A DNA stretch of 64,000 nt from Epiperipatus broadwayi (taxonomy: Eukaryota > Onychophora > Udeonychophora > Euonychophora > Peripatidae), in NCBI GenBank assembly GCA_028023455.1, contig JAQFVV010012418.1, positions 4,025,244 to 4,089,243 of the forward strand. The letters are read 5' to 3'. Position 1 is the stretch's first letter; each line of letters opens with the position of its first letter. Made by a program: the position numbers and the translations under genes. The notes below the pieces were generated by a model that was not told the origin of the DNA, did no database searches, and saw only the letters and a program-made list of their open reading frames with translations. Positions 1 to 10,848 of this stretch are shown piece after piece.

Positions 1-466
1 CCACCTGCCTGAAAGAAAATAGATAGCATCCATATTTTCAGGTTAGCATTTTATTCATGTGAAATGATTCCTGATGATGTATTTATGCATCAAGATAACA
101 CCTAATTTATGAAAATAAACTAAACTCAATAAGGACTAAAGATAGAAGATTTGTTATATGAGATATACTCACTCATATGTTCTTGATAAAGAAAATATGA
201 GCAAATGCATTTTCATATATCACTAGTTTTTTCACTAACAATAGTTTTATTTTTAGCCATATCTATAAACTTGGACATAAAACTTAAGTTAACATCTTTG
301 ATCAAGATGAAATATAATAATTCTTGCACTATATATATATATATTGTATATATTATTTCATACCATTATTTTTAGGAGTTCCATGTAGTAAAAATAAAAT
401 AACTATTTTAAATAGCTGACATTTCAATACAATAACAAGTACTTTTCTCAAAGCTTCTTTCTCAAA
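1..466. other. AT-rich DNA, no gene seen
   Basis: Only AT-rich sequence with a short TA-dinucleotide run near 330-352. No coding, RNA or repeat feature recognised before the SINE that follows. Confidence 0.5.
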
Positions 467-480
467 TCATGAGAATATGT

Positions 481-590
481 GTCTTGCATTGATGGTCGAG
501 AGGTCAGTGCGACTGCCTTGCACTTGCAGGCAGTTGCCCGGGTTGCGGGTTCGCGTCCCGGCTGATGCTATGACACTTAAAAAAAAAAAA
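481..590 (+). repeat. tRNA-derived SINE, family A, copy 1
   Basis: A retroposed SINE with a tRNA-like head and an A-rich tail. Seen: a pol III A box (TGGTCGAGAGG, 493-503), a B box (GGTTCGCGTCC, 548-558), a tail joint GATGCTATGACAC and about 13 A residues. It is flanked by a 14-bp target duplication with one mismatch (467-480 and 591-604, TCATGAgAATATGT / TCATGAaAATATGT), which fixes both ends. The D-arm (TGGTCGAGAGGTC) and the extra hairpin GGCA-GT-TGCC between the anticodon arm and the T arm suggest a class II tRNA (Leu or Ser type) as source. The anticodon region is altered, so the isoacceptor is uncertain. Related copies lie at 28680-28786 (minus) and 44838-44942 (plus). Confidence 0.85.
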
Positions 591-604
591 TCATGAAAAT
601 ATGT

Positions 605-1562
605 TTGAGATTTAAAGTCATTTTTCCCTTTTATTATTTCCTCCTCATACTCAAATTCTATTGCTTGAGAAGTTTTGAAAAATATTTATCCTTCAATAGC
701 TTATCCCAAAAGTTGTTTATTCTCTTCCATTCATACTTCTTATTTATGCCCTTGGGCTTTTTAAAATCTCTATAGCTTCCTTTAGTAATCTCTAGTCATA
801 TTGTTCAATTTTTGCCAGATTTGATTTCATGGTTATATATATAAATTTTAATTACAGTATTTGTTTTAAATTACAATATTTTTAATTACCGTATCTGTTT
901 TAAATTGTGAATCTGTTGATATTGAATCTTTAATTTCTCATGATTGGGCTGAATTTTTAGGGCTTAAATAATAAATATTAACTTTATAATATTCCTGTAT
1001 TAATGGTGAAATATAGTGCTTAATAGTTACTATTTAAAATACTAGAGTTCCTTTTGACAGTGCTATAAAACATTCATTCTGATGATCAGTGATATAGAAA
1101 TATTTTATCAGACTTTTGTCAAATCGTTTTACAATTAGATTGGGGTATCAGTCAGATAAACAACAACAACAACAACAAAAAGCGATAAACCTGTGAAACC
1201 AAAGGCTGAAAAAATATAGTATATATAGTAATTTAAAGAATATAAATAAGAAAAAATGAAAAATGTTTTCAACTCCAAAGGCAGTATATTCTTTCAAATT
1301 ATTTAAGTTTATTCATTGTCAATTTTATAGCCTAATTAAAAAAAAAAATTCTCTTCATATTTTATTATTTTTTGATACATACCAATAAAATTTGAACTAA
1401 GTTTGAGGATAAATATATTTATTTAATTTCATAGATTGGTCAAAGTCAGACGCATTATTTTTCTATTCTTAAACATTCTCAAGAGAGTTATTTTTGTGTT
1501 TCAAATTTTTAGAACAGTATATAGATAGCTTGCAATTAGAATTGGCTATTATAAAACTATAA
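605..1562. other. AT-rich DNA, no gene seen
   Basis: Holds a short CAA repeat (about 1160-1177) and poly-A/T runs. A 60-codon open frame at 593-775 is low-complexity hydrophobic translation of T-rich DNA and is not supported as a gene. Confidence 0.4.
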
Positions 1563-1974
1563 AATTGCACATGTTTTCGTTCCCGTATTTATACACATGC
1601 GATATAACTCAAGGAATCACAAATTTTTAGCCTGGCCTTTCTCCTAGTGGTTAGCATAGCTGCCTTCCAAGCAACTGGCCCGGGTTCGCTTCCCGATCAA
1701 CGCATTTGACATATGAAAAAAAACAACAACTCCTCACACTGATTTTTCTTTTAGTTATTTTGTAGTTAGCCGATCTTTAAATAATCTTGATATTACATTG
1801 CTTATGTTTTTGTGCCCGTATGTATACATATACGGCATATCTCAAAAGGATCACATTTTTAAGCCTAGCATTTGTTTCTCATTTTTGCATTTATTAAAAT
1901 TCTGAAAGAAAAAATAATTCCTCAGATTGATTTTTCTTTCAATTCATTTCGATCTCTAAGTAATTTTGATGTTA
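1563..1974. repeat. Tandem duplication, one copy carrying a SINE
   Basis: Two adjacent related units, about 1563-1793 and 1796-1974. Both start with an ATTGC..ATGTTTT segment, contain a TCCCGTAT/GCCCGTAT stretch and AGCCT(G/A)G, and end with a similar GATTTTTCTTT...TTGATRTTAC block. In the first unit a family B SINE sits after AGCCTGG. At the same place the second unit has about 45 unrelated bases. The SINE therefore entered one unit after the duplication, or replaced sequence there. Confidence 0.6.
1634..1729 (+). repeat. tRNA-Gly-like SINE, family B, copy 1
   Basis: tRNA-like head with A box (TAGTGGTTAGC, 1645-1655) and B box (GGTTCGCTTCC, about 1683-1693), then the 3' joint CAACGCATTTGACATATG and an A-rich tail. 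It matches the minus-strand copy at 42352-42447, whose anticodon arm folds cleanly with loop CTTCCAA, giving anticodon TCC. That indicates descent from tRNA-Gly(UCC). The acceptor pairing GCGTTG/CAACGC is visible in the family. No clean target duplication is seen here. Confidence 0.8.
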
Positions 1975-4039
1975 CTATTGACAAATATTTTTTTATAAAT
2001 AATAAACAACTGGGTAGCGTTTTTGATATAAAATAATTTTTTGAATCTTTTTATTTATTACAATTTTCATATAAAATCGATTAAATATATGGTAATGATT
2101 TTTAAAAGGTTTTTATTTACAGATGGTAAAATATTTTTGTTTACAATATTTACATATTTTTTCTTTTCTTTTTCTAATTTTCACCAGTCATAGAAACTGA
2201 AAGATAAGTTGATTGGTTCTTGTCTTGAATTTTAATCAGTTCTGAAGGTTGAATGAATTATTGTAAATGAAAATATTAGAATTTAATGTACATTGTATCT
2301 CATTTACAGGTAATTTTATATCTTATAATCTACTGAAGGGAAGGTTAAATATTTTATGCATATGGGCCACTTAAATTTTTTATTATAATTTGAAAGAAGG
2401 AAATACAATTGTAATCAATAACTTAAATTGATAGATATAAAAAAGAAAGTATTTGAATACTAATAAATCTTTTGTGTTTCTCCTGATTAGTCATAAAATA
2501 AACTACTGAAATTTCTTAAGTAAAAAAAGTGAGCTTTTGAAATACAAATTTTGAATATATAAATATTTTGCATTTAGAGAATATATGCTTGACACATTTG
2601 CTGAATAAGTTTTTGGCAAGACGTCAATTTTATTGAAATGTATATATATATATTGATATGTACTTATTACTGTATATAGTTCTCTAATCAGGTAGAATAC
2701 AGGTTAGATTACAGTTTATACTGTACTTTATGATTTTTTTTTTGATAGTTTGAATGGAATTGTGGTGTTCAACCTTAGGTGTTAAAATATAACTTGATCT
2801 CCCAAATAACTAGCCATCCAATTATTACTATTTTTATCAAGTTAAGTATCAATGCTTTTACATGTAAATCATATCTAATTATATTGACAATGTAAATTAT
2901 TGTAATGTTATTTTAAGGGCTTTGTTATGAGGTTTAAATTAGGGCTTGGAAAAATTTCAGAGGTATTTAGGTGTTATTAATTAAAATTTGATGATCATGT
3001 GGATTGACCAGATGAATGCTAATGTGCTATTGTAAAAAAATAAAATATTATACCTGGAAAGTGCCATATTTTCACAAGTATTGAAGCCATGGATTTATCT
3101 TTAGCTTTAATATATTTATTGAGTATGGTACAGTGGTTTGTGCATTTTTTGCAATATATGTGATTTGGAGTTCAAATAAGTAACAGAGCTTTGAAATTTT
3201 TTTAAAAGTAATATGACCTGTAACCAATTCAGATAATTATTCAGTATGAAAGATAAGATCAAGTCTCAATTCTGTCTGATTTAATGAAATAATTATTTAT
3301 GTACTTACTATGAAAAAATATCAAGGAAGTGACATGCATTTATTTGAGCACTAATCCCATATTTATAGTTAGCAGTGTAATTTGATAACTTATTTGCTTA
3401 TTTGTTTTATCATATAATGCTGAATTCACATCTAAATATATGTACTTGAAAAATGCAAACATAGTACTTTAAAAGTCAAAGATTATTTATATACAAAAAT
3501 GGGTATAATGTATAACACATAAAGTGTAAAGATTTTAAATAGTTGAAATTGCACAGGAAAAAGTTGTATTTTAGGAATGTTAAATTTCAATTAACAAATA
3601 TTACTGCAGTTGCTTGGTTGCTAGAAATGTAAGGGATCCATATGTAGTTATTATTTTTAAAAAAGTAATTTACATACTCATATCCTTTTTCAGAATTCCA
3701 ACCAATTCATCTAAAACGCAAACCATCATCTAAATTATCTGATCATACATAAGATCAATACAAAAATAAAAACCTTCTGCCCAAAACTGCTCTACCCTAT
3801 AGTAAAAGTTCATGATATTAATGCTATTCTGGGTGGTATCTTTTAAGGACTGCTGTTAAAAATATCATGACCACAGTAAAATTGTACATCTGGGGATTAA
3901 CATCACATCTTCTATCAATTACAAGTGCTTGTTTTTTTTTATTAGTAAAGATAGTCTTAACCTAATACATTCTCAGTCATTTGTATCCTACATCAGGGAT
4001 AAGATGTATATCACAATCTTAGTCCAATCTTCAAAGCCA
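1975..4039. other. AT-rich DNA, no gene seen
   Basis: About 2 kb with no recognised gene. TA-dinucleotide runs (about 2640-2652) and homopolymer T/A tracts only. The stretch 3690-4039 may be the decayed upstream part of the LINE fragment that follows, but no convincing frame was found. Confidence 0.35.
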
Positions 4040-4600
4040 CTCCTCCATCCATAACATTTCTTGCTCATCTTCCACATGCAAGTGATTCTTTTTTTACTGA
4101 TCACACTATTGAACATGCAGATCTGTTGGATAATTATAACATCAATTCTTTGGTTGGTGTTTCATTTAAAGATTTGAAAAAAAACTATATATCCTAATAG
4201 ACATCTATGGTCAACATTTCCATTTGCTGAAACTTTAACAACATTTCAAAATATGTGTTTCTCAATCATGGTTGAAATTTCTGTTTAATTTATTACTTAA
4301 CACAATTCCTACAAAAACTTTCCTCATTAATTGTTTTAAATTAAACCTGGATCCCATATGTATCTTATGCAATAGTCATCCAGAGAATATGATACACATT
4401 TTTCAAATCTGTCCATACTTCTCATTTTTATGGCAATTCGTATTCTGCAAGCAAATAATCTTAATCAATTGCTTGAGAAAAATATTAAAATTTTTAAATA
4501 ATGTCATAGTAATTATTCACATTTTTGGAACCATGAGGCTTGCTTGATGCACTGTAATTTTTGACAATCAAAAATACAATGTTCTTAATAAAAAAAAAAG
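4040..4600 (+). pseudogene. LINE ORF2 C-terminal fragment (zinc-knuckle region), 5'-truncated
   Basis: Decayed 3' end of a non-LTR retrotransposon. The clear part is the frame at about 4251-4547. It reads a segment resembling LN..IPT followed by CILC, then HIFQICP; this is the CxxC...HxxxxC zinc-knuckle (zf-RVT type) found after the reverse transcriptase in LINE ORF2 proteins. The same LN(A/T)(L/I)PT...CxLC...HIFxxCP order occurs in the longer relic at 26735-28170, so both probably belong to one family. Upstream (about 4040-4250) the frame is interrupted by stops and shifts. The unit ends with CTTAATAAAAAAAAA near 4590-4600, a poly-A-like 3' terminus. No endonuclease or reverse transcriptase motif is present. 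Confidence 0.6.
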
Positions 4601-4682
4601 AGTGATATAATACAACATTCAAATGCTCTAAAATATTTATCTATAATTATGTACCAAGAAAAAAATTTGGCTGAACAATATT

Positions 4683-4755
4683 TTTTCTAGTTGTTTTTTA
4701 TTTTAGAATGATATAAAGTTTCTAGTTGTTTTTTATTTTAGAATGATATAAATTA
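4683..4755. repeat. Two-copy tandem repeat, ~37-bp unit
   Basis: The unit (TTTCTAGTTGTTTTTTATTT then TAGAATGATATAAA) occurs twice in direct succession with almost no divergence, suggesting a recent local duplication. Confidence 0.8.
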
Positions 4756-4904
4756 TACTTTTTTTTTTACATACAACTGAATCATTTTATTTACCCTCAA
4801 ACATTAGTCATAATGACTATATATATATATATAAACTGTGGATCACACATCATGTAAATTTTTTTCCTTATACATATTTTAATACTTGTACATAATTTGC
4901 AATT

Positions 4905-5290
4905 AATAAAGTTTATATATATATAAAGTTAGGTCAACATGGGTGTGACAAGAATCTCGGCCTCAGGGTGGCCTTTGAGCATTCCATCATCAGATTTTCA
5001 ATTGGATGGACGGTTGAAGAGTTGGAGTGTGGAGTAGATTGAAGCCTGTCCATTAAACTATGAGGATTGTCTATCTTAATATATATCTGAGCACTTATAC
5101 TATATATGTGTGTAAAGATGATAGTCTGGACCAACTGATGATTGCTGGTTTAGCATGAAATATGTATATTGGTGATTATTTATCTTTTCAGCATATATGT
5201 GTTTAGGTGTATCAGTGTTATTAGATAGAGTGGAGAGTGGTGGGTGGTGTGAAAGTCTGTGCTCATATACCCTATATTACATATATATAA
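4905..5290 (+). repeat. Foldback-family fragment with shared core
   Basis: Carries the family core on the plus strand: TCTGGACCAACTGATGA followed by TGCTGGTTTAGCA (about 5124-5156), then ATTATTTATCTTTTCAGCA as in the copies near 41.0 and 49.1 kb. Its start (GTTGGAGTGTGGAGTAGATT, GAAGCCTGTCC) matches the palindrome at 47.9 kb. Its end (GAGTGGAGAGTGGTGGG...TCTGTGCTCATATA, about 5231-5276) matches the right arm of the hairpin at 8191-8245. It looks like one arm of a palindromic element, not a complete unit. Non-coding. Confidence 0.65.
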
Positions 5291-5722
5291 AGTAATGTTT
5301 TATGAAAACAAATATTTTTTTAGCAAATATTTCTACCAAGAATGCTTGTGCTTTTTTTATAAATTGGAATTATTTTTCTGAAAGATATCTATGGAGGATA
5401 TCGACCTATGATTTATTCATAGATACCACAGAAAAGGGTTCAATCTTATTTAAATCAGATACCCGAGGTTGCCTAAAATTTATAATATTATTTTCATATT
5501 TTTCAAATGAATTTATGCTATATGATCATTCTGAAGAGGACATTTTTGTTTGGAAATATGTTTTCATGAGTCAGATGTTGCCAATTTGTTTGCTGTTATG
5601 TTTTTAATATTAAATTAAGAAATTATTACAATGCAGGTTAAATCAAGATCCTTTAACCAATTTGTGATTGATAATCTTTTTTTAATGATTGGAGGAAAAA
5701 AAGATTTATCCGGTTATAACTC
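5291..5722. other. No gene recognised; one 101-codon open frame
   Basis: An ATG frame of 101 codons (5302-5607) has no motif I recognise, is rich in F, I, Y and N as expected of AT-rich DNA, and has no neighbours that would support it. If A+T is near 72 percent, one or two open frames of this length are expected by chance in six frames of 64 kb. Confidence 0.4.
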
Positions 5723-5983
5723 ATTGAAAAAATTAAAAGATTAAAACGGAGTTGGGCTGGAATTGCTAGAAGAGATGATAATAGATGAACAATTGAAATC
5801 TTAAATTGGATTCCAAAAGATTGTAAAAGACCCAGAAAGAGACCACATGTGAGATGGATGGATGAAATAAGAAAGTGGGCAGGGGTGATGTGGAGAAGAG
5901 AAACTAAAGATCGGAGATGGATTAAACTTGAAGAGACCTTCATCCTGCAGTGGATTGATAATGGTTGATGATGATGATGAATT
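5723..5983 (+). pseudogene. RTE-type LINE ORF2 C-terminus, truncated
   Basis: The extreme C-terminus of an RTE/BovB-like endonuclease-reverse transcriptase. The frame runs from about 5723 to the stop at 5966-5968 and reads WAGIARRDDNR, then ILNWIPKDCKRPRKRP, RWMDEIRKWAG, and LEETFILQWIDNG-stop. This corresponds to the well-known family pattern W-A-G-H-I-A-R-R-x-D-x-R-W...K-R-x-R-G-R-P...R-W-x-D-D-I...L-E-E-A. One in-frame TGA stands where the family has W (after DDNR), and the H of GHIARR is missing, so the copy is dead. It is followed directly by a TGATGATGATGATG tract, typical of the short 3' repeat tails of RTE elements. Endonuclease and polymerase domains are absent. Confidence 0.85.
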
Positions 5984-7999
5984 TCACTTCTTTACGGTCT
6001 ACTTGTTATGTTTGTGATTCTACTATTTTTCATGTTGTGGCTTTTATATTAGAAAAAAGTAGCTTTGATAATGGCAATTCGGTTATAAATATTTTGCCTA
6101 TGAAGCTCATGATGTATATATTTAGTAGATTTTAGGCTGTGAAAATGTATTTTATCTCAGGCTGGATTTTTGATTTTTAAGTGATATTTTTAAATGTTTG
6201 AAATAATGGGTATTCTTATATAATAACAATAAAAATATGCAAATACTCGCTGTTTTTTTTTTTTTTGCAATATGTCATATCGCTATATATATTTTTTTGC
6301 ATAAATATATATTTTAATTTTGACTATCATTTTATTTTAGAAAGAATATTCTCAGCACATTTCTAATCCCGTAAAAGAAAAGTTTTTGTTGTTGTTGTTG
6401 TTTTGAGAAATATAAGGCTAAAATATTTAAACTCAATGAAAATTGACATATAACAACTATTCACATATGCGACCACTTATTTTAATATACATAAGCAAAA
6501 AATATGTAAGCTTTTATTTTACAAAGTTTGTTTTTACACAAAGGAAAAGTAAATAAGTCATTATTCACTATGATAGTAAACTACTAACTAATAAAAAATG
6601 TCTTTGTTTTTATCTTTTAGCTCTGATTAACTCGTTAGTAAGCGACACCTAAACGGGTCATTATTGTCTATTATCTGAAAAAATTTAAGCAATCTTGGAA
6701 ATCTGCAATTGATTGAAAAAAAAAAAAGATAGTTTAGTTGTAATTATGTATTGGATTATTTCCATTATTCATATATTTCTAGAAAACAATCAAACTTTAT
6801 TTATATTTTTTAGATACACTTACAGTTAGTTAATGACACCCAGTTTGCAGAGAACAAATGTTTTGAATGTATTTTTCTCTTCTCTTTTGCTTGTCTGATT
6901 ATTATGAATTGAAATGTTGGCGTTTATATTCGTGAATGCTGAATTTAAGATTATATTCTAACTACAAACAATTAGAAATTTTATATACTTATCTATTGGT
7001 CTCCACCTGATTTCTCCATTAGGTTATTTAAAAGGAAAATGTTAATATGTGGTTTTAAACATTATGGATTATCACATTAGGTTTGACTTTTGGGATTATT
7101 TGCCATAATCATGTGAGATAAGATTTTATAATGAGACAGTAATTTTTTTAACGGCTGATTTAAATATATGATATAGTTCTAAAATTAACATGCTATAATA
7201 GTGTTCAGTGAACGTTGGCAAACTATCACTGATGATGATCAAATATAATCACTCGCTTTTAGTACTTTTTTGATTTGTTATTTAATCGGCCTTGGGCAGA
7301 GAATAAATTAACACACCCACTATATACTTCTACTCTTTCAAAAAACAAACAAGCAAACAAAAATAAAATTCAGATTTTATTTTTTTCTTCATTAAAATAA
7401 TTAATTTTTCATCTAATAATATAATAATGACAGACAAACCAGCAAAAAAAAAAAAATATTAAAATAGATTATGGATTTTTTTTTTTTAAAGCAATCAATC
7501 ATTAATGCTTTTGTAATACCCACTGGATTGTGACAGCTGGATGTGGATGTATGTTGCTTCTATCTGTCGATGACAAATTACAAGACATAGCATCTTACTA
7601 AACAATAGTGTACAGGTGGAAGAATTTATATAATAATTTTTTTTAAGTAAATTTCAATGTAATTCAAAAGCTAAATTGAATTTGGAGAGTTTTATCATTT
7701 TTCAATTGAAAAAGAAAGTACCTCTGAATTGAGGTATGGTCTTATAATCAATTAACGAGGGGGAGAAAGGGAGAATTGTATGTATGAAAATGATTCTCAT
7801 TTGCCCTTATAACTCAATATAATTTTCATTTTTGCAACTATTTAATGTTCATAGTTTAAAAAACACTATAGAAAATCGACCAAGTAATTTTTTTGTCTTT
7901 CAACATTAAGAATACATTTGTAAAAGTTGTTTGTGTGTGAATATCTATTCCTATTATAGAAGAAATAATCTTCATACGCACGTGAAGGCTATGTCATTT
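5984..7999. other. AT-rich DNA, no gene seen
   Basis: Contains a GTT repeat (about 6387-6402). Two short patches stand out as less AT-rich than their surroundings (about 6618-6665 and 7505-7620). Neither gives a coding frame or a known RNA. Confidence 0.35.
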
Positions 8000-8097
8000 T
8001 AATAAACTTGCAAATAATGCTGTCTTGAGTTAATCCCAATTAGATAAAAAATACACTAATATATTTTGTCTAATTAGTATATATTTGCAAGTTTATT
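8000..8097. repeat. Inverted repeat with 16-bp perfect arms
   Basis: AATAAACTTGCAAATA at 8000-8015 is perfectly inverted as TATTTGCAAGTTTATT at 8082-8097. A second internal pair (AATTAGA / TCTAATT) lies between them. It abuts the larger hairpin downstream. Confidence 0.6.
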
Positions 8098-8108
8098 CAT
8101 ATTCCTTC

Positions 8109-8245
8109 ATATATAGGGTATATGAGCACAGACTTTTACACAACCCACCACTCTCCACTCCGTCTCATAACACTGATCAGTTTATGAAATGGAGTGTGGA
8201 GAGTGGTGGGTTTTGTGAAAGTCTGTGCTCATATACTCCATATAT
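8109..8245. repeat. Hairpin element, ~53-bp arms
   Basis: Left arm about 8109-8161 and right arm 8191-8245 are near-perfect inverted copies around a 29-base loop. Each arm contains GAGCACAGACTTT / AAAGTCTGTGCTC and CCACCACTCTCCACTC / GAGTGTGGAGAGTGGTGGG. The right arm is also present at about 5231-5276. The open frame read across it (8085-8309) is a shadow of the hairpin. Confidence 0.85.
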
Positions 8246-8509
8246 TTTATATATTGATACAGATATAATAAGCCTGTATTTCAGCTATTATTTCTTCATT
8301 AGCATCTAACTTGTGAAAGATTCTTATAATATATGCATATGAAGATTATTTTTTTCGTAATACATATTTTTCAGTGCCACATATTTAATAACTAGTATTT
8401 ATTGGTATGGTTATTAAAATGAACAGAATACATATATTACACAAATGTTATAATATGTTGGACTCTTTACATCATCTATCATTAAATGGTGAATGACTAA
8501 AAAATTGTA

Positions 8510-8871
8510 AACTTTGCTTAAACTTTTTAAATACAAAGTAGACAATACAGGGTAATAGATTACACAACATTTCAAGTGGTATTATTCTCCACTCTTCTTC
8601 AGGTGTTGCTGTGACCAGTGAAAAAACATTTTAGATTCATGAATATTGAATTTTAAGGCAACATTCTAAGCAACTGTTTGTCAAGCAGCTCAGTTGGTTA
8701 GAGCTTTGCCTTAAAATGTAATATTCAAGAATCTAAAGGTATGTTTGTTCTACAATAATATGTCATTATTCAGGCCAGAAACACCTGAAGAATAGTGGAG
8801 AATAATAACATTTGAAACATCGTGTAATCTATTAACCAGTTATTTGTATTCTAAAAGTTTAAATAAAGTTG
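8510..8871. repeat. Palindromic element with tRNA-like core, copy 1
   Basis: Long inverted repeat: the left side from about 8511 (AACTTTGCTTAAACTT) pairs with the right side ending at about 8870 (AAGTTTAAATAAAGTT), with strong pairing of GATTACACAACATTTCAAG to its inverse at about 8810-8830. The centre carries a tRNA-like segment: A box CAGCTCAGTTGG (8686-8697) with D-arm continuation TTAGAGC, and a B-box-like ATTCAAGAATC (8723-8733). The left arm holds an inverted copy of the B-box half only. No complete cloverleaf was found, so a functional tRNA is unlikely. Copy 2 lies at 50074-50360. Confidence 0.75.
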
Positions 8872-9620
8872 AAATATGGAAATAGTTCAATATATTATAA
8901 CCTCTAAAATACCATCATCACAAATCTTCAGGCAATTATTACACAAATGTATATGCATAAATTTGTTTTACCAAATACTTATTCACAACAACCACTTTTC
9001 AATAAATATTTAATTATTAATTATTCTTTATTAGATTACATAATACTACTTTTCATTTAACATTATCTATATATTTATTATATCTGTATAAGAGTAGAGA
9101 TAATTGTTTAATCTTTCACTTTTTTTCTACTCAACGCATGATTTTATATTTTTAGAAATTCCAGTTAACTCTCATTATCATGTTTTAAATATACAGTTCC
9201 ACATATTGACATGGGTTTTGTCCTCAACATCTATAACTGCATGATTGAAATACAATAATAAATATTTGTTCTAATTTCTATATATAATAACAATTTTATA
9301 AATAACAAGTAAAGTAAGTATACCATTATTTATATACTCTCCCTCCAGTTTGTATTTTATTTTAATTTCTATAGTAATGGCATAAGCAATAGATGACTTT
9401 ATAGTACTGTAATATTAAATAAATGATCTAAAAGAAATGTTAAGAAATGTTAAATTATAAGATCAAGTTGATCTCAGCAGAAAAATGAAAGACCTAAAGA
9501 AACATGTGGAAAGGGCAATGTTGTCACAAAGGTGTATGGAGATAATATTCTAAGATATGATGATGTAATAAAAATGTAAATTAAACTTAATTATTTTATA
9601 AATTATATTTGAAAGATACT
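8872..9620. other. AT-rich DNA, no gene seen
   Basis: No recognisable feature between the tRNA-like palindrome and the hAT MITE. Confidence 0.4.
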
Positions 9621-9628
9621 ATCTAATG

Positions 9629-10026
9629 CAGAGGTCCCCAACCTTTTTGCACTTAAGAGCACATTCTATAATACCAGCCAGGTGTCGGGCACCATTTATT
9701 TTTTTCAACCAAATGGCGGGCATCATTTATTTTTTCAATGTAAATTTATAGCTGGATATTGTTAATAATACACATAATGTACAAAAAAATATTTATTTCA
9801 AAAATAAAATTTTAACATAAAATAACGTTTATATTTTTACGTGGTAAAAGTATAGTATGTCCTACAATTTGATTACAATATAATTCAATAATTTTTAAGA
9901 AATTTTAAAAATGAAATTTATTTGTATCAGATAAATAATTTTTTATCATGTTCGGATAGCGGCGGGCACACGTAAAATGGTCTGCGGGTGCCATGGTGCC
10001 CACGGGCATAGGGTTGGGGACCCCTG
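9629..10026. mobile_element. hAT-type MITE, 398 bp
   Basis: Non-autonomous DNA transposon. Terminal inverted repeats: CAGAGGTCCCCAACCTTTTT at the left end, and GGGTTGGGGACCCCTG at the right. A perfect 8-bp target duplication ATCTAATG flanks it (9621-9628 and 10027-10034). The 8-bp duplication, CAG...CTG ends and TCTAAT-like target are hallmarks of the hAT superfamily. Just inside the ends are less AT-rich segments repeating a GGGCACCAT/GGGCATCAT theme. There is no transposase; it would have been moved in trans by an unknown autonomous relative. Confidence 0.93.
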
Positions 10027-10034
10027 ATCTAATG

Positions 10035-10605
10035 TATCTATATAATTTTGAAGTGAAAATTTTGAAATTTGAATAGCTGTTATTAGAAATATATTCAAAT
10101 TGTCAATTGATACAATGTTTGAGCTATAGAAATGACAGATGGGACTTCTGTCAAGGAACCTTTAGCCTCAAGTCTTTTATTTACTAAAACACATTTTTTC
10201 TTGTGATCTATGTCAGCAAAATGATGGAATGATGTACAACTCTTTGAGAATTGGATTTTTTATTATTAGAAAACTATGGCATATAATCAGCTGTACAATT
10301 AATAACAACACAAAAAAGTAGATTCAATATTTAAAAAAAAACCCCAATCCTCATAATACTTGAGTGTTGTTTCACAATTTACAAATAATATCATTTGATA
10401 AGGTGTAAAGCCACTTTTGATAATAAAAGTACAATATTTAAAGATTATGTGATAAATGATTTAAACAATAAAATGATGCAGAAAAGTTAGTTCCTTAGTT
10501 GTAATTATTAAGAAAATTAGTTTTGAAGTTACAGAAAAGATAATTTTATATAAATGAAACTTTTCTTATTAATGATCTAGCAGACAATATCTTATAAACT
10601 ATCTA
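10035..10605. other. AT-rich DNA, no gene seen
   Basis: No recognised feature. Confidence 0.4.
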
Positions 10606-10610
10606 TATGT

Positions 10611-10848
10611 GTATCCATCCATCCACCCACCTATCCATATATTATCTGTCTAACCATCCATTGAGCCATCTATCTATATGTCTGTCCATCCTCCCATCCA
10701 TCCATCATTCATCTATTTAACTGTCTGCCTTTTCATCATCTATCCATTCATTTGTCTCTGTTCATCCATCCATCTATCTGTCTGTTCACCCATGCATATA
10801 TCTGACTGTTTGTCCACCTATCTATCTGTCTATCCATCTGTTTAATCT
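10611..10848. repeat. Degenerate tetranucleotide microsatellite (ATCC/ATCT/GTCT)
   Basis: About 240 bases of imperfect 4-base units (ATCC, ATCT, GTCT), heavily interrupted, with pyrimidines on the plus strand. An old microsatellite. Confidence 0.85.

Noticed and set aside
5302-5607. 101-codon ATG open frame as a small gene
   Set aside because: No motif, composition as expected of AT-rich DNA, no gene context. One or two open frames of this length are expected by chance in 64 kb.
8085-8309. 74-codon plus-strand frame
   Set aside because: It is a translation across the hairpin at 8109-8245.
8680-8740. A functional tRNA gene with A and B boxes
   Set aside because: No acceptor stem or complete cloverleaf could be folded, and the segment is part of a repeated palindrome.
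10611-10848. CRISPR-like or regulatory repeat array
   Set aside because: Imperfect tetranucleotide microsatellite with no spacer-repeat structure; the genome is eukaryotic.
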